Made by a program: the position numbers and the translations under genes. From positions 1 to 23,254 of the forward strand of contig CALFIX010000042.1 of the NCBI GenBank assembly GCA_937877515.1: 23,254 nt of DNA, written 5' to 3'. The notes under the pieces are model-generated. The model saw only the letters and a list, made by a program, of their open reading frames with translations, did not search any database and had not been told where the DNA came from. This document shows positions 1-7,609 of the stretch, in pieces (position 1 is the first letter of the stretch; each line of letters begins with the position of its first letter). Source of the stretch: an uncultured Treponema sp. (lineage in GTDB: Bacteria; Spirochaetota; Spirochaetia; Treponematales; Treponemataceae).

Positions 1-50
1 AATATTGCTTGAGGGCACCAATCAGAACATCTGCGAGGCGCCCTCTGCTT

Positions 51-167
51 TCAGACAGCTTTTTTATCGAAGATTTCTGCTTCTATCTTTTCGTATGTGT
101 GAAGGATTTCCCGGGTGACTTCCTTTTCTTTCAATCCCCCGTCCTTAGGTAACGCGAAATGTTGCAT
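51..167 (-). CDS. small unrecognised ORF, possibly frameshifted
   Basis: A 38-residue reading frame starts MQHFALPKDGG and ends DKKAV. It begins 11 bases downstream of the metallopeptidase stop on the same strand, so it could be the next gene of a minus-strand unit. No Shine-Dalgarno sequence is visible. A run of six A (minus strand; T at 60-65) lies just before the stop. In the +1 frame after that run the sequence reads KKLSESRGRLADVLIGALK and stays open to the window edge, so the ORF may be the front of a longer protein broken by one base. I do not recognise either part. Confidence 0.3.
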   Translation of the reverse strand: MQHFALPKDGGLKEKEVTREILHTYEKIEAEIFDKKAV

Positions 168-177
168 GAATTAACTG

Positions 178-777
178 TTAAAGCTCGCTCTCAGAGCAGC
201 TGAAAGTATCCCCCTGGCGGAGGTCGCCTGTAGTAAGTCCCTTCTTGAGCCACCTGAGCCTCTGCTGGGCGGTGCCGTGGGTGAAGGAATCCTCTACGAC
301 GTAGCCCTGGGCTTTCTTCTGGAGATAGTCGTCGCCGATCTTCGTGGCGCAGGTGAGGGCTTCCATAAGGTCGCCGTCCTCCAGGGAACCGTACATCTTG
401 TTGTCATTGTATGCCCAGGCCCCTGCATAGAAGTCCGCCTGAAGCTCGATGCGAACGCTTATCTTGTTGGCATTTACCTTCGAGGTCCTTGCCATCTGCT
501 GGTGGGCCTGGCTGAGGGTTCCGAGCAGATACTGGACGTGGTGGCCGATTTCGTGGGCTATGACATAGGCATAGGCGAAATCACCGTCAGCCCCGATCTG
601 GGTACTCATGGACTTGAAGAAATCCAGGTCAAGGTATATGGTCTGGTCGGCAGAACAATAGAACGGACCTACGGAAGAATTGGCGCTGCCGCAGCCTGAA
701 GATGTCACGCCTGAATACAGGACCATCTTCGGGGGGACGTACTGGATTCCGTATTTCTGCAGGACGGAAGTCCACAC
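178..777 (-). CDS. neutral zinc metallopeptidase (YpfJ-like, N-terminus out of frame)
   Basis: The translation matches the putative neutral zinc metallopeptidase family typified by E. coli YpfJ. Visible motifs are PFYCSADQTIYLDLDFF, the zinc-binding HEIGHH helix (about residues 75-80), ELQADFYAGAW with a likely third zinc ligand, and DSFTHGTAQQR near the C-terminus. The only in-frame start is a GTG at 777, which falls inside the conserved domain. The same frame reads on upstream through family-like sequence (FSRKILAGTEDVW) to about 840, then meets no start codon before a stop at about 1012. YpfJ-like proteins normally have an N-terminal membrane anchor and about 280 residues, so this frame is incomplete. 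The upstream frame (705-1571) probably supplied its N-terminus before a one-base change. The gene is visibly GC-richer than the rest of the window, hinting at transfer. Family assignment is firm; intactness is doubtful. Confidence 0.75.
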   Translation of the reverse strand: MWTSVLQKYGIQYVPPKMVLYSGVTSSGCGSANSSVGPFYCSADQTIYLDLDFFKSMSTQIGADGDFAYAYVIAHEIGHHVQYLLGTLSQAHQQMARTSKVNANKISVRIELQADFYAGAWAYNDNKMYGSLEDGDLMEALTCATKIGDDYLQKKAQGYVVEDSFTHGTAQQRLRWLKKGLTTGDLRQGDTFSCSESEL

Positions 778-1571
778 ATCCTCGGTGCCTGCAAGGATCT
801 TCCTGGAGAAGGAGGCGGAGCAGCTTGAGGGGTGTTCGGAGAATAGGCAGGGGCTACACTTGAGCTGGTGGCAGAAGCCACATATAATGCATCGGCTGTC
901 GTGGTAGCTGTTCTTTGCTTGCTGACAGCAGCAGGCGAGGGCTTGAATGCCTTTACATTTGATATTTTGAATCTCCGTGCGTACTCTTGAGGAACGGAAA
1001 CAGCAAGAACCTTATCAGTGTGTTTTTCTTTGAAGAATAACAAATAATCATCGATTAGTATTCCGAGCCTAAAGTCCTTAAAGGTATTACTATCTCCAGT
1101 TATTCTTCCAAGATGAACCTGGGTCTCGCCACTCTGTTCACCGATCCATTTTCTTCCCGTATCAGACAGAATTGTACTTGTTCCAGCTGAATATGTTCCG
1201 ATAGGGGTGGCTGCCTCAACAATTGCGGAAGTCTTTCTTGAGCGTCTGTCAAGCATATCGAATAGATTGGCTTCAAAAAAGTTGAATGTCTGATCGGTCT
1301 CGCAAGTGGCCCTGGTTGTGGCGTAAGCTGAGGTCTGAGCCGGAGTGAAAAAGACCTCCCACGCAGCTTTGGATACGGCTATATGGGTTTGATTTCCAGA
1401 AAGGGTACGTTTGTTTACTGCTACGACATTGCTTTTACGCTGTGGAACGCACATAAAGACGTCTTCGTATTTAGATGGTAAAAGAGCGGTATTAAGTACG
1501 GTTTTTTGGACGCCAAGTTTTGTAAGATACTTGGTAGCAAGGTCGAGTGCAGAAATTTGCTTTTTTGCCAT
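705..1571 (-). CDS. unrecognised protein; 3' part overlaps the metallopeptidase in another frame
   Basis: This is a 288-residue frame starting MAKKQISALDL. The start is supported by AGAGG five or six bases upstream of the ATG. Residues 1 to about 230 look like a normal folded protein (for example FRLGILIDDYLLFFKEKHTDKV). They are followed by a low-complexity Ser/Thr/Ala/Pro linker up to about position 815. After that the frame runs out of frame across the start of the metallopeptidase and ends in Pro/Ser/Arg-rich sequence that looks non-coding. I do not recognise the N-terminal domain. The simplest reading is one ancestral gene, N-terminal domain plus linker plus zinc peptidase, broken by loss of one base near the C run at 829-832. 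A sequencing error is the alternative. Confidence 0.5.
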   Translation of the reverse strand: MAKKQISALDLATKYLTKLGVQKTVLNTALLPSKYEDVFMCVPQRKSNVVAVNKRTLSGNQTHIAVSKAAWEVFFTPAQTSAYATTRATCETDQTFNFFEANLFDMLDRRSRKTSAIVEAATPIGTYSAGTSTILSDTGRKWIGEQSGETQVHLGRITGDSNTFKDFRLGILIDDYLLFFKEKHTDKVLAVSVPQEYARRFKISNVKAFKPSPAAVSKQRTATTTADALYVASATSSSVAPAYSPNTPQAAPPPSPGRSLQAPRMCGLPSCRNTESSTSPRRWSCIQA

Positions 1572-1619
1572 AATGCACCTCTGTTAAAGATAATTTAGCA
1601 CTATTAAAATTTTTACGCA

Positions 1620-1693
1620 AGAACCGCGAAAGAAGTGTCGGAACGCAGGGAAGCGAAAGAAGTGTCGGAACGCAGGGCAGCGCAAGCGGTTCT
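1620..1693. repeat. 27-bp tandem repeat inside an inverted repeat
   Basis: Two copies of a 27-bp unit starting gcgaaagaagtgtcgg lie at 1626-1652 and 1653-1679, identical except for the last base. They are enclosed by the 8-bp inverted repeat AGAACCGC (1620-1627) and GCGGTTCT (1686-1693). The array fills the gap between two minus-strand genes. Read on the minus strand it could fold as a transcript end, but no long T run follows, so a terminator role is uncertain. Confidence 0.7.
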
Positions 1694-1722
1694 CCCGAAG
1701 TAAAAGCCTTTCCTCACTCCCC

Positions 1723-2184
1723 TCACATCAGCTTTAAGACGTCTTCCTTTAAGACAGGCTCGTTTTCTGAGTACATTTTGCTTTGGGCGTTTATTTCGTC
1801 CGGTAGATGAAGGGCTCCGCTGTTCATGCCGGGGCAAGTAAGGGCACACTCTGCCCAGGTTTCTTTACTGGAAAGCATCCACGTCCAGAACGGGTATGTT
1901 GAGCACTGAATGGGGCGGGCCTCGTAAGCAGAGCAGCCGTTCTCCCACAAAATGCAGTAGTAGTCTTTTTGTTCTTTCAGAGCAAGCACTGTTGTGCCAC
2001 CGTAGTAGTCTGCCCATCTGCAGTACTTTTCTACAAAGTCTTTTATGCTTAACTTAAAAAATGAAGTTAAAGAAAGTAAGTCTTTTTTAGAAAGATATAC
2101 GAAGCCTGGGCTTACCCCGCAGCACGCAGAACATTTTTTGCACGAAAAGTTTAATCCGTTTTTGTAAAATGAGTTTTTTTCCAT
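1723..2184 (-). CDS. YkgJ-family cysteine-cluster protein
   Basis: A protein of about 153 residues with the clustered cysteines of the CxxCxxCC family (YkgJ, putative zinc- or iron-chelating domain). Near the N-terminus it reads CKKCSACCG, followed by YCILWENGCSAYEARPIQCSTYPFW with two more conserved cysteines, and a late CALTCPG. The arrangement is typical of the family, whose biochemical role is poorly defined. I place the start at 2184 rather than at the upstream ATG (2211) because GGAG sits five bases before it and the protein then begins MEKNSFYKNG. It is a stand-alone gene between the repeat-bearing gap and structured element A. Confidence 0.8.
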   Translation of the reverse strand: MEKNSFYKNGLNFSCKKCSACCGVSPGFVYLSKKDLLSLTSFFKLSIKDFVEKYCRWADYYGGTTVLALKEQKDYYCILWENGCSAYEARPIQCSTYPFWTWMLSSKETWAECALTCPGMNSGALHLPDEINAQSKMYSENEPVLKEDVLKLM

Positions 2185-2242
2185 AATTCTCCGGGTAAAA
2201 TTATACTGCAAAAAAAGCTGTTTGTAGAAGTTAACTCCTGCC

Positions 2243-2321
2243 CCGCCGTGGAATGGTGGCAGCGTGCTGCCAGTCGGGAGCGTATGCGGACGACCGCGCG
2301 AAGCAAGCCATGGAAGGGCGG
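2243..2321. other. GC-rich structured intergenic element, copy A
   Basis: A GC-rich island in an AT-rich gap. Outer arms CCGCC (2243-2247) and GGCGG (2317-2321) pair. Inner arms ATGG (2253-2256) and CCAT (2308-2311) pair. They are separated by an internal loop with GTGGA on one side and GGAAG on the other. Inside is a hairpin TGGCAGC-GT-GCTGCCA (2257-2272) and the string gcgcgaagc. The same design with different paired bases occurs at 20321-20381. The function is unknown. Confidence 0.5.
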
Positions 2322-2353
2322 TTTAACGTATAGAGAATGGCACAAAAATATAA

Positions 2354-3124
2354 TTAATTTTTTTCAACCTTTTCGTAATGAATGTATTCGTAAGTTGAAC
2401 TTTGCTCTGCACGCCGGCACATTGCTTCGTAACACTTATTGCGGAGAAGTTTCATATTTTCTTTACGGCTTAAATTTTTGTCAGGGTAAAAAGGTCCGTC
2501 TATGTAAGTTACGATGCGGGGTCTTTTTCCGAGTAAGCGTTTTTTATAGCAGTTTGTAAGTGCAAAAACAGGAGAGCCGTCTTCTGCTGGAAAGTGAAAT
2601 GAGTTTTCCCTAAACGGGCGGATTTTTGTGTAATACGGCCATACGTGTGCTTCCGGGTAAATTGTTACGAAGGCCTTTTGCTTTATGCGTAAAAAAATGC
2701 ACTTACGCATCTCTCCCATCTGGTGAAAATCTGAGGCAAGAGGAATGGCACCAAGCATTTCTACTAAAGAATTTATTCCTTTGATGCTCATTAAAGCAGG
2801 ACCTGCAATAGGATAATTTTTTTTGTGCCACACTAAAGCGTAAGGAATAAAAACATCTGGTAAATTATTTGTGTGGTTTGAATAAATGTAAGCTCCACTT
2901 TTTAAGCCTTTTAAAACTTTACGATTTCTGTAAGAGTGTAAAAAAACAAATTTCATGTAAAGCGTTACAAGAGGCTGAGCTATAATTCTATAAACAATAA
3001 ACTGAATAAAACGCCAGACTATGTTTGTGTGAACGTACTTGTATTTTTTTCTTAAAGGACGAACTTTTATACCTAAATCTCCAAAATCATCATTTAGCTC
3101 GTCTGAATAATAAATTATTTTCAT
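2354..3124 (-). CDS. PlsC-like 1-acyl-glycerol-3-phosphate acyltransferase family protein
   Basis: A 256-residue protein resembling the PlsC/LPLAT acyltransferase family, which moves fatty acyl chains onto glycerophosphate or related acceptors at the membrane. The catalytic block reads SNHTNNLPD (His about residue 84), and the acceptor-binding block reads YPEAHVW...KIRPF (about 156-170). The His-Asp spacing is HX5D rather than the usual HX4D. A hydrophobic stretch near residues 38-62 probably inserts in the membrane. I chose the start MKIIYYSDELNDD at 3124 because GGAAAG lies four bases upstream; the more distal ATG at 3196 has no support. The gene is divergent from a GT2 glycosyltransferase, which may point to glycolipid assembly, but the true acceptor cannot be read from sequence. 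Confidence 0.75.
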   Translation of the reverse strand: MKIIYYSDELNDDFGDLGIKVRPLRKKYKYVHTNIVWRFIQFIVYRIIAQPLVTLYMKFVFLHSYRNRKVLKGLKSGAYIYSNHTNNLPDVFIPYALVWHKKNYPIAGPALMSIKGINSLVEMLGAIPLASDFHQMGEMRKCIFLRIKQKAFVTIYPEAHVWPYYTKIRPFRENSFHFPAEDGSPVFALTNCYKKRLLGKRPRIVTYIDGPFYPDKNLSRKENMKLLRNKCYEAMCRRAEQSSTYEYIHYEKVEKN

Positions 3125-3180
3125 ATAACTTTCCGCAAAATCAGACACATTTTTTTGCATTAGGTTGCGTAGAAATACCG

Positions 3181-3210
3181 TTGCAAACAGGCACATTTTT
3201 ACGCTAAACT
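3181..3210 (+). promoter_or_regulatory. putative promoter of the GT2 gene, leaderless arrangement
   Basis: TTGCAA (3181-3186) and TAAACT (3205-3210) are separated by 18 bp. The ATG of the glycosyltransferase follows seven bases after the -10 hexamer, and there is no Shine-Dalgarno site. If the promoter is used, transcription would start at or next to the ATG. Confidence 0.4.
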
Positions 3211-3217
3211 TACATTC

Positions 3218-4369
3218 ATGTTAGCTCTTAAGATTCTGGGAGTAGCAATGCTTATTTTGGGCATTTACTCTTTTATAATAACTATTACAAATATCTGCAC
3301 CATGCACAAAATGCGTGTAAAGAGCGAAAAGCAAAATAAAACGCCGTTTGTTAGCGTGTGTATTCCTGCCCGTAACGAAGAAAATAATGTAGACGCATGC
3401 GTTCAGTCTTTTTTGCAAAATGACTACCCCAACTTTGAAGTTTTAGTTTTAGATGATAACTCTACAGATAGAACAGCAGAACTTATTCATGCCATAGAAA
3501 AAGAAGATAGTCGAGTACGTTTAATAAAAGGTAAACCGTTACCACAAGGGTGGCGTGGTAAGCTTTACGGAATGAAGCAGCTTGTAGAAAATGCAAAAGG
3601 TGAATACATACTTTTTACCGATGCAGATACTTTACACGAAAAATGCTCCATAAAAAGCGGAGTGGATTTACTTTTAACGAACAATGCTAAAATGGTTTCC
3701 GGGTATCCGCGGGAAATTTTTAAAACGCCTTCTGTAGGGGCCTGCGTTTCTATGATTGTTCTTAACACCATGCTTGTGCTGCCTGTAAAACTTCAAAACC
3801 GACTTCAGATTCCAACTTTTGCAATGGCAATAGGTCAGTACATTATGCTGGAAAAAAAATCTCTTTTAGAAGCCGGCGGAATTGAAGCCATAAAAAATGT
3901 AACTGATGACGATGTAAACTTAGCTCGTCTTTTTTGCAAAAGCGGACACAAGCAGATTTTTGCAAACATGAAATATGCCCTAAACTGCAAAATGTACAAC
4001 ACTCTAAACGAGGCAACTAAAGGTCTTGAAAGAGGCTTTTTGGGAGCTTTAAAACTAAATAAGTTTACGCTTCCTTTTTTACCGCTGGGAGCGTTAGGTC
4101 TTTTTATGCTGTCTTCTAGCCCTGTAATTTCTGTTTTGCTTTTAATCTTTGCGCATCTTTCCAGTGCTTCTATAATGTTTGCCTTGGGAAACATTATTCT
4201 GTTTATGACGTATGGAATAATAACTAACTATCATGGTTTTAAGTTTCCTGTGCAGCTTATGGCAAGCTGGATGTTCTTTTATGCAGGCATGCTTTTAATA
4301 GCAGGTTTGTGGCATCACTTTCATAAAGAACCGATAGAATGGAAGGGACGAGCTGTAACATTTGAATGA
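3218..4369 (+). CDS. membrane-associated family 2 glycosyltransferase
   Basis: A 383-residue GT-A fold glycosyltransferase of family GT2. An N-terminal membrane helix (residues 5-25) precedes VSVCIPARNEENN (about 45-57), the nucleotide-sugar aspartates in VLVLDDNSTDRT (about 75-86) and the DxD-like FTDADT (about 133-138). Further on come TDDDVNLARLF (catalytic-base region) and two or three C-terminal hydrophobic helices (about 285-365), then WKGR near the end. This layout resembles CrtQ-like and other lipid-linked GT2 enzymes that transfer a sugar to a membrane lipid on the cytoplasmic face. The neighbouring acyltransferase supports a glycolipid role, but donor and acceptor are unknown. There is no Shine-Dalgarno; see the promoter entry. 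Confidence 0.82.
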   Translation: MLALKILGVAMLILGIYSFIITITNICTMHKMRVKSEKQNKTPFVSVCIPARNEENNVDACVQSFLQNDYPNFEVLVLDDNSTDRTAELIHAIEKEDSRVRLIKGKPLPQGWRGKLYGMKQLVENAKGEYILFTDADTLHEKCSIKSGVDLLLTNNAKMVSGYPREIFKTPSVGACVSMIVLNTMLVLPVKLQNRLQIPTFAMAIGQYIMLEKKSLLEAGGIEAIKNVTDDDVNLARLFCKSGHKQIFANMKYALNCKMYNTLNEATKGLERGFLGALKLNKFTLPFLPLGALGLFMLSSSPVISVLLLIFAHLSSASIMFALGNIILFMTYGIITNYHGFKFPVQLMASWMFFYAGMLLIAGLWHHFHKEPIEWKGRAVTFE

Positions 4370-4400
4370 GAGAGAAAAAATACTAGACAAACAACAAGAC

Positions 4401-4429
4401 TTTTTTAACAAGTCATCTTACAGTAAAAT
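4401..4429 (+). promoter_or_regulatory. putative promoter of aroA, leaderless-like arrangement
   Basis: TAAAAT (4424-4429) lies six bases before the aroA ATG. A T-rich -35 region (4401-4406) sits 17 bp upstream and is a poor match to TTGACA. AAGG is present, but only two bases from the ATG, too close for a normal ribosome-binding site. Confidence 0.3.
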
Positions 4430-4435
4430 AAGGTC

Positions 4436-5791
4436 ATGAATATAAAGTCTACTGCTCATAAGCTTTCTGGTCGAATTACAGTTCCTGGTTCCAAGTCTCA
4501 CACTATAAGAGCCCTAATTCTCGCTACCCTTGCAGAAGGAACTACTCACATAAAAAATCCTCTTCCAAGTGCGGACTGCAAAAGCACGGCAAATGCAATT
4601 CCGCTTATCGGTGCAAAAATTTCTTTTGGAGAAAACGAGTGGACTGTGGAAGGTGCCGGTAAAAACATTCACTTACCAAGCGATGTTGTTAATGTAGGAA
4701 ACTCCGGTTCCCTGCTTTACTTTTTAAGTCTTATTGCATCCACATTTGAAGGCTGGAGCATATTTACAGGCGATGACAGCATTAGAAAGCGTCCTGTAGA
4801 CCACGTTAGAGATGTTATTAACCAGCTTGGCGGAAAAGCTTACATTTCCCGTCCGGGAGAAAAAGGCTGTCCCCTTGTAATTCAAGGTCCCATTTCCTGT
4901 AAAAACACAGTACGTACTCCGGGAAACGTTTCAAGTCAATACATTACGGGCCTTATGATGGCAAGTATGCTTATGAAAGGCACCCTGCATATTGAACTTT
5001 CAGACCCCAAAGAAACGCCTTACCTTACTATGACAAAAGTCTGGCTTGAAAAATACGGAGCTTCCGTAAAAATCTCTAGTGACTTTAAACACATAGAAGT
5101 TACAGCTCCAGAAGAATTAAAGGCTTTTGACAATACAATTCCAAGTGACTGGGAAGGTGTTGCTTTCCCACTTATTGCAGCTTTACTTTCCAGGGACAGC
5201 AATCTAATAATTGAAAACGTTGACTCTTCTGGAACTCAAGGCGACGATGCAATTGTAGAAATACTAAATTCAATTGGAGCCGGCATTGAATGGAATAAGG
5301 AAAAATGCACACTTCTCGTAAAGGGTGGAGTAAGGCTTTCTACAGAAAATCTTTTAAATAAAGAATTACACATAAATATTTCGGGCTTTCCTGATGCAGT
5401 TTGTGCTTTAGCCGTCGCAGCCTGCTTTACAGAAGGGAAAACAGTTATAGAAGACGCTGGTATGTGCCGCAAAAAGGAAACAGACAGACTTGATGTTTTA
5501 GTTAAAGAGCTTTCCAAATTAGGTGCAGAAATTTTTGCAACAGAAGACACTCTTACCATAAACGGGCACTCACCTTACTTAAAAGACGGCAGCAAAAATA
5601 AGGAATTTAAAATCCATGGTGGAAACGTCTTAAGTTACGACGACCACAGAATGGCAATGAGCCTTGCCTGTTTAGGACTTGCTCTTGAAGGTGAGGAAGT
5701 TATTGTAAATGATGCAGAATGTTGTTCTGTTAGCTTTCCCGGATTTTTTGAAACTATGAACACCATTGGTTCTGGTTTTGAAAAAGTTTAA
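4436..5791 (+). CDS. aroA: 3-phosphoshikimate 1-carboxyvinyltransferase (EPSP synthase)
   Basis: This enzyme transfers enolpyruvate from PEP to shikimate-3-phosphate, the sixth step of the shikimate pathway, in the cytoplasm. The 451-residue protein has the expected motifs: PGSKSHTIRAL (17-27, substrate-binding Lys and Arg), GNSGS (88-92), RKRPVDH (117-123, the Arg-Pro loop), SSQYITGLMMAS, GFPDAVCALAVAA with the catalytic-region Asp, KKETDRL (equivalent to E. coli Lys340-Glu341-Arg344) and YDDHRMAMSLA. Two positions differ from E. coli AroA. The Arg after the GNxGx motif is Tyr (GNSGSLLYF), and the C-terminal Lys of SKTFPDYF is Val (SVSFPGFF); the latter is also seen in other lineages. Length is normal. 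It is flanked by unrelated envelope genes. Confidence 0.95.
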   Translation: MNIKSTAHKLSGRITVPGSKSHTIRALILATLAEGTTHIKNPLPSADCKSTANAIPLIGAKISFGENEWTVEGAGKNIHLPSDVVNVGNSGSLLYFLSLIASTFEGWSIFTGDDSIRKRPVDHVRDVINQLGGKAYISRPGEKGCPLVIQGPISCKNTVRTPGNVSSQYITGLMMASMLMKGTLHIELSDPKETPYLTMTKVWLEKYGASVKISSDFKHIEVTAPEELKAFDNTIPSDWEGVAFPLIAALLSRDSNLIIENVDSSGTQGDDAIVEILNSIGAGIEWNKEKCTLLVKGGVRLSTENLLNKELHINISGFPDAVCALAVAACFTEGKTVIEDAGMCRKKETDRLDVLVKELSKLGAEIFATEDTLTINGHSPYLKDGSKNKEFKIHGGNVLSYDDHRMAMSLACLGLALEGEEVIVNDAECCSVSFPGFFETMNTIGSGFEKV

Positions 5792-5807
5792 CTTGCAACA
5801 TTATAGA

Positions 5808-5813
5808 TATAAT
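5808..5813 (+). promoter_or_regulatory. putative -10 element upstream of the acyl-CoA-synthetase-like gene
   Basis: A perfect TATAAT lies 42 bases before the ATG, in the 63-base gap after aroA. No convincing -35 hexamer is seen at 16-18 bp upstream. The gene has its own ribosome-binding site (AGAGG). Confidence 0.35.
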
Positions 5814-5854
5814 TGAGTCTAAGATAATAACTACAAAGTATGCAGAGGTAAAAA

Positions 5855-7513
5855 ATGGCAAGAACTTATGATGATACAATGTTTATTGATACTTTTGAAC
5901 ATGAATATACATGGCTTAACGGTTTTATGCGAAACGTACACCGTTATGCAAAAAACAACGCTGTAATAGATCCAGAAACGAACAGAACCTGGAATTATAA
6001 AGAACTGAACGAAGAAGCAAACAAGCTTGCTCATGCGTTACAGGATGACGGAATTCAGAAAGATGATGTTATCATGACGGCACTACGAAACTCTCCGGAA
6101 TTTGCATTTAACTATGTAGGTCCAAGAAAAGTGGGTGCAATTTTACTGGCCGCAAATTTTAACCTCGCTGCCGGAGAAATGGCTCTTTTGATAGACCACA
6201 ACGAACCAAAGGTTTTAATTTATTCTGCAAACGTAAAAGACACAATTGTAGAAGCAGAAAAACTATGCAAAAAAAAGTCGGTTCGTTTTGTTCTTGCAGA
6301 TAATCTGGAAAATGTAGAAATTCCAGAAGGACACGTTAGTTACGAAGAATACACAAAAGAAAAATCAACTGAAGAACCACAAATAAACTTCCGTCATCAC
6401 ATATATGATGAAGTCCTACGCCTATGCACCAGCGGCACCACTGCACTTCCTAAAAGCGTTCCAATCAACGACATAAACGAAGTTCTTTCTGCACACGACA
6501 TAATCATGCAGTTCCCGCTAAACGTTCATGACGTTACGCTAAACATGACGCCATGGTTCCATCGCGGAGGCTGCCACTGCGGAGGTACATGCCCTGCATT
6601 TTATGTTGGCTGTGCTGTAATCATAATGCGAAAATTCCAGCCTAACACTGCACTAGAATGGGTATCGACTCACGGAGTTACATTCCTTATTGGAGCACCA
6701 TCTAATTTAGAAGTTCTTGCCCGAAGTCAGGAAAGGCAGTTTAGAGATTTATCAAACTTAAGGGGTGTCATTACAATGGGAGCACCTCTTTCACGAGCAG
6801 CCTGCATGAAGTATATGTCCATGCTTACTCCAAATATCTTTAACGGCTACGGTACAACGGAAACCCTATGGAACTCATTTCTTCGTCCTTACAATTTACC
6901 CGACGGAGCAGGAAGTGTTGGCGGAAGCTGCATAGATGATGAAGTACGTGTCGTAAAAATTTACGATGATAAAAAAGCTGAGCCTGACGAACTTGTTCCG
7001 ACAGACGGAAAATCTCAAGGAGAGGTAATAATCATGGCTCCTGAAAAATCAACCTACACTTACTACAACAATCCTGAAATGGCAGAAACAAAATTCTATA
7101 ATGGCTGGATGTACACAGGAGACACCGGTACATGGAACGACGAATGGATTGTTACGATTCGCGGCAGAAAAGATGACATGATGGTTGTTTCTGGAGAAAA
7201 CATTTATCCGACACAGATAGAAGAAGCATTGCTTGAAAACCCAAAAGTAAAAGACTGCATAGTAACATGCGTTCCAGACAAGCTTCGCGGTCAGGCAGTT
7301 GTTGCTTATGTAATCACGAACGATGAAACTCTTACAATAAGAGAACTTGCAGAGTTCTGTGCAAAAAGCCCAATGCTTTCTAAATACAAGCGCCCCCGTT
7401 ACTTTGCTTTCATAGAAAAAATTCCAATGACTGCAACGGGAAAGAAAATGCACTATGCAATGAAAGAGCAGGCTGCAAAAGATTTAGAGGCTGGTCTTTT
7501 ACGTAAGGACTAA
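5855..7513 (+). CDS. class I adenylate-forming enzyme, acyl-CoA synthetase-like
   Basis: A 552-residue member of the ANL superfamily, which activates a carboxylic acid with ATP and usually passes it to CoA or a carrier protein. The AMP-binding signature reads CTSGTTALPKSVP near residue 190, with Ala where Gly is usual. Also visible are GYGTTETLW (about 330), YTGDTG (about 420), the hinge RGRKDDMMVVSGENIYP (about 435-452) and the C-terminal catalytic Lys in TATGKKMHY (about 527). Length fits a fatty-acid or medium-chain CoA ligase. The start is supported by AGAGG a few bases upstream. It lies ahead of mraY and fabF, but a terminator-like hairpin separates it from mraY. The substrate cannot be read from sequence; acyl-ACP or aryl-acid activation are alternatives. 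Confidence 0.85.
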   Translation: MARTYDDTMFIDTFEHEYTWLNGFMRNVHRYAKNNAVIDPETNRTWNYKELNEEANKLAHALQDDGIQKDDVIMTALRNSPEFAFNYVGPRKVGAILLAANFNLAAGEMALLIDHNEPKVLIYSANVKDTIVEAEKLCKKKSVRFVLADNLENVEIPEGHVSYEEYTKEKSTEEPQINFRHHIYDEVLRLCTSGTTALPKSVPINDINEVLSAHDIIMQFPLNVHDVTLNMTPWFHRGGCHCGGTCPAFYVGCAVIIMRKFQPNTALEWVSTHGVTFLIGAPSNLEVLARSQERQFRDLSNLRGVITMGAPLSRAACMKYMSMLTPNIFNGYGTTETLWNSFLRPYNLPDGAGSVGGSCIDDEVRVVKIYDDKKAEPDELVPTDGKSQGEVIIMAPEKSTYTYYNNPEMAETKFYNGWMYTGDTGTWNDEWIVTIRGRKDDMMVVSGENIYPTQIEEALLENPKVKDCIVTCVPDKLRGQAVVAYVITNDETLTIRELAEFCAKSPMLSKYKRPRYFAFIEKIPMTATGKKMHYAMKEQAAKDLEAGLLRKD

Positions 7514-7538
7514 CAACAGGCACACTACACAAACCACG

Positions 7539-7569
7539 AGTCTCCGTCTTGCAGAGGGGACTTTTTTTT
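7539..7569 (+). terminator. rho-independent terminator
   Basis: AGTCTCC (7539-7545) pairs with GGGGACT (7556-7562), with one G-U pair, around a 10-base loop. A run of eight T (7562-7569) follows directly. It lies 26 bases after the stop of the acyl-CoA-synthetase-like gene and before mraY. Confidence 0.65.
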
Positions 7570-7609
7570 GCTAAAATTAAAAATCAATTTTTACGAGGGG
7601 GAGCTGGTA

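Noticed and set aside
277..699. 140-codon plus-strand frame opposite the metallopeptidase
   Set aside because: It is fully antisense to a gene with clear family motifs and has no ribosome-binding site; high GC explains the open frame.
1613..1849. 78-codon minus-strand frame across the tandem repeat
   Set aside because: It overlaps the YkgJ-like gene in another frame and its tail is only the translated repeat.
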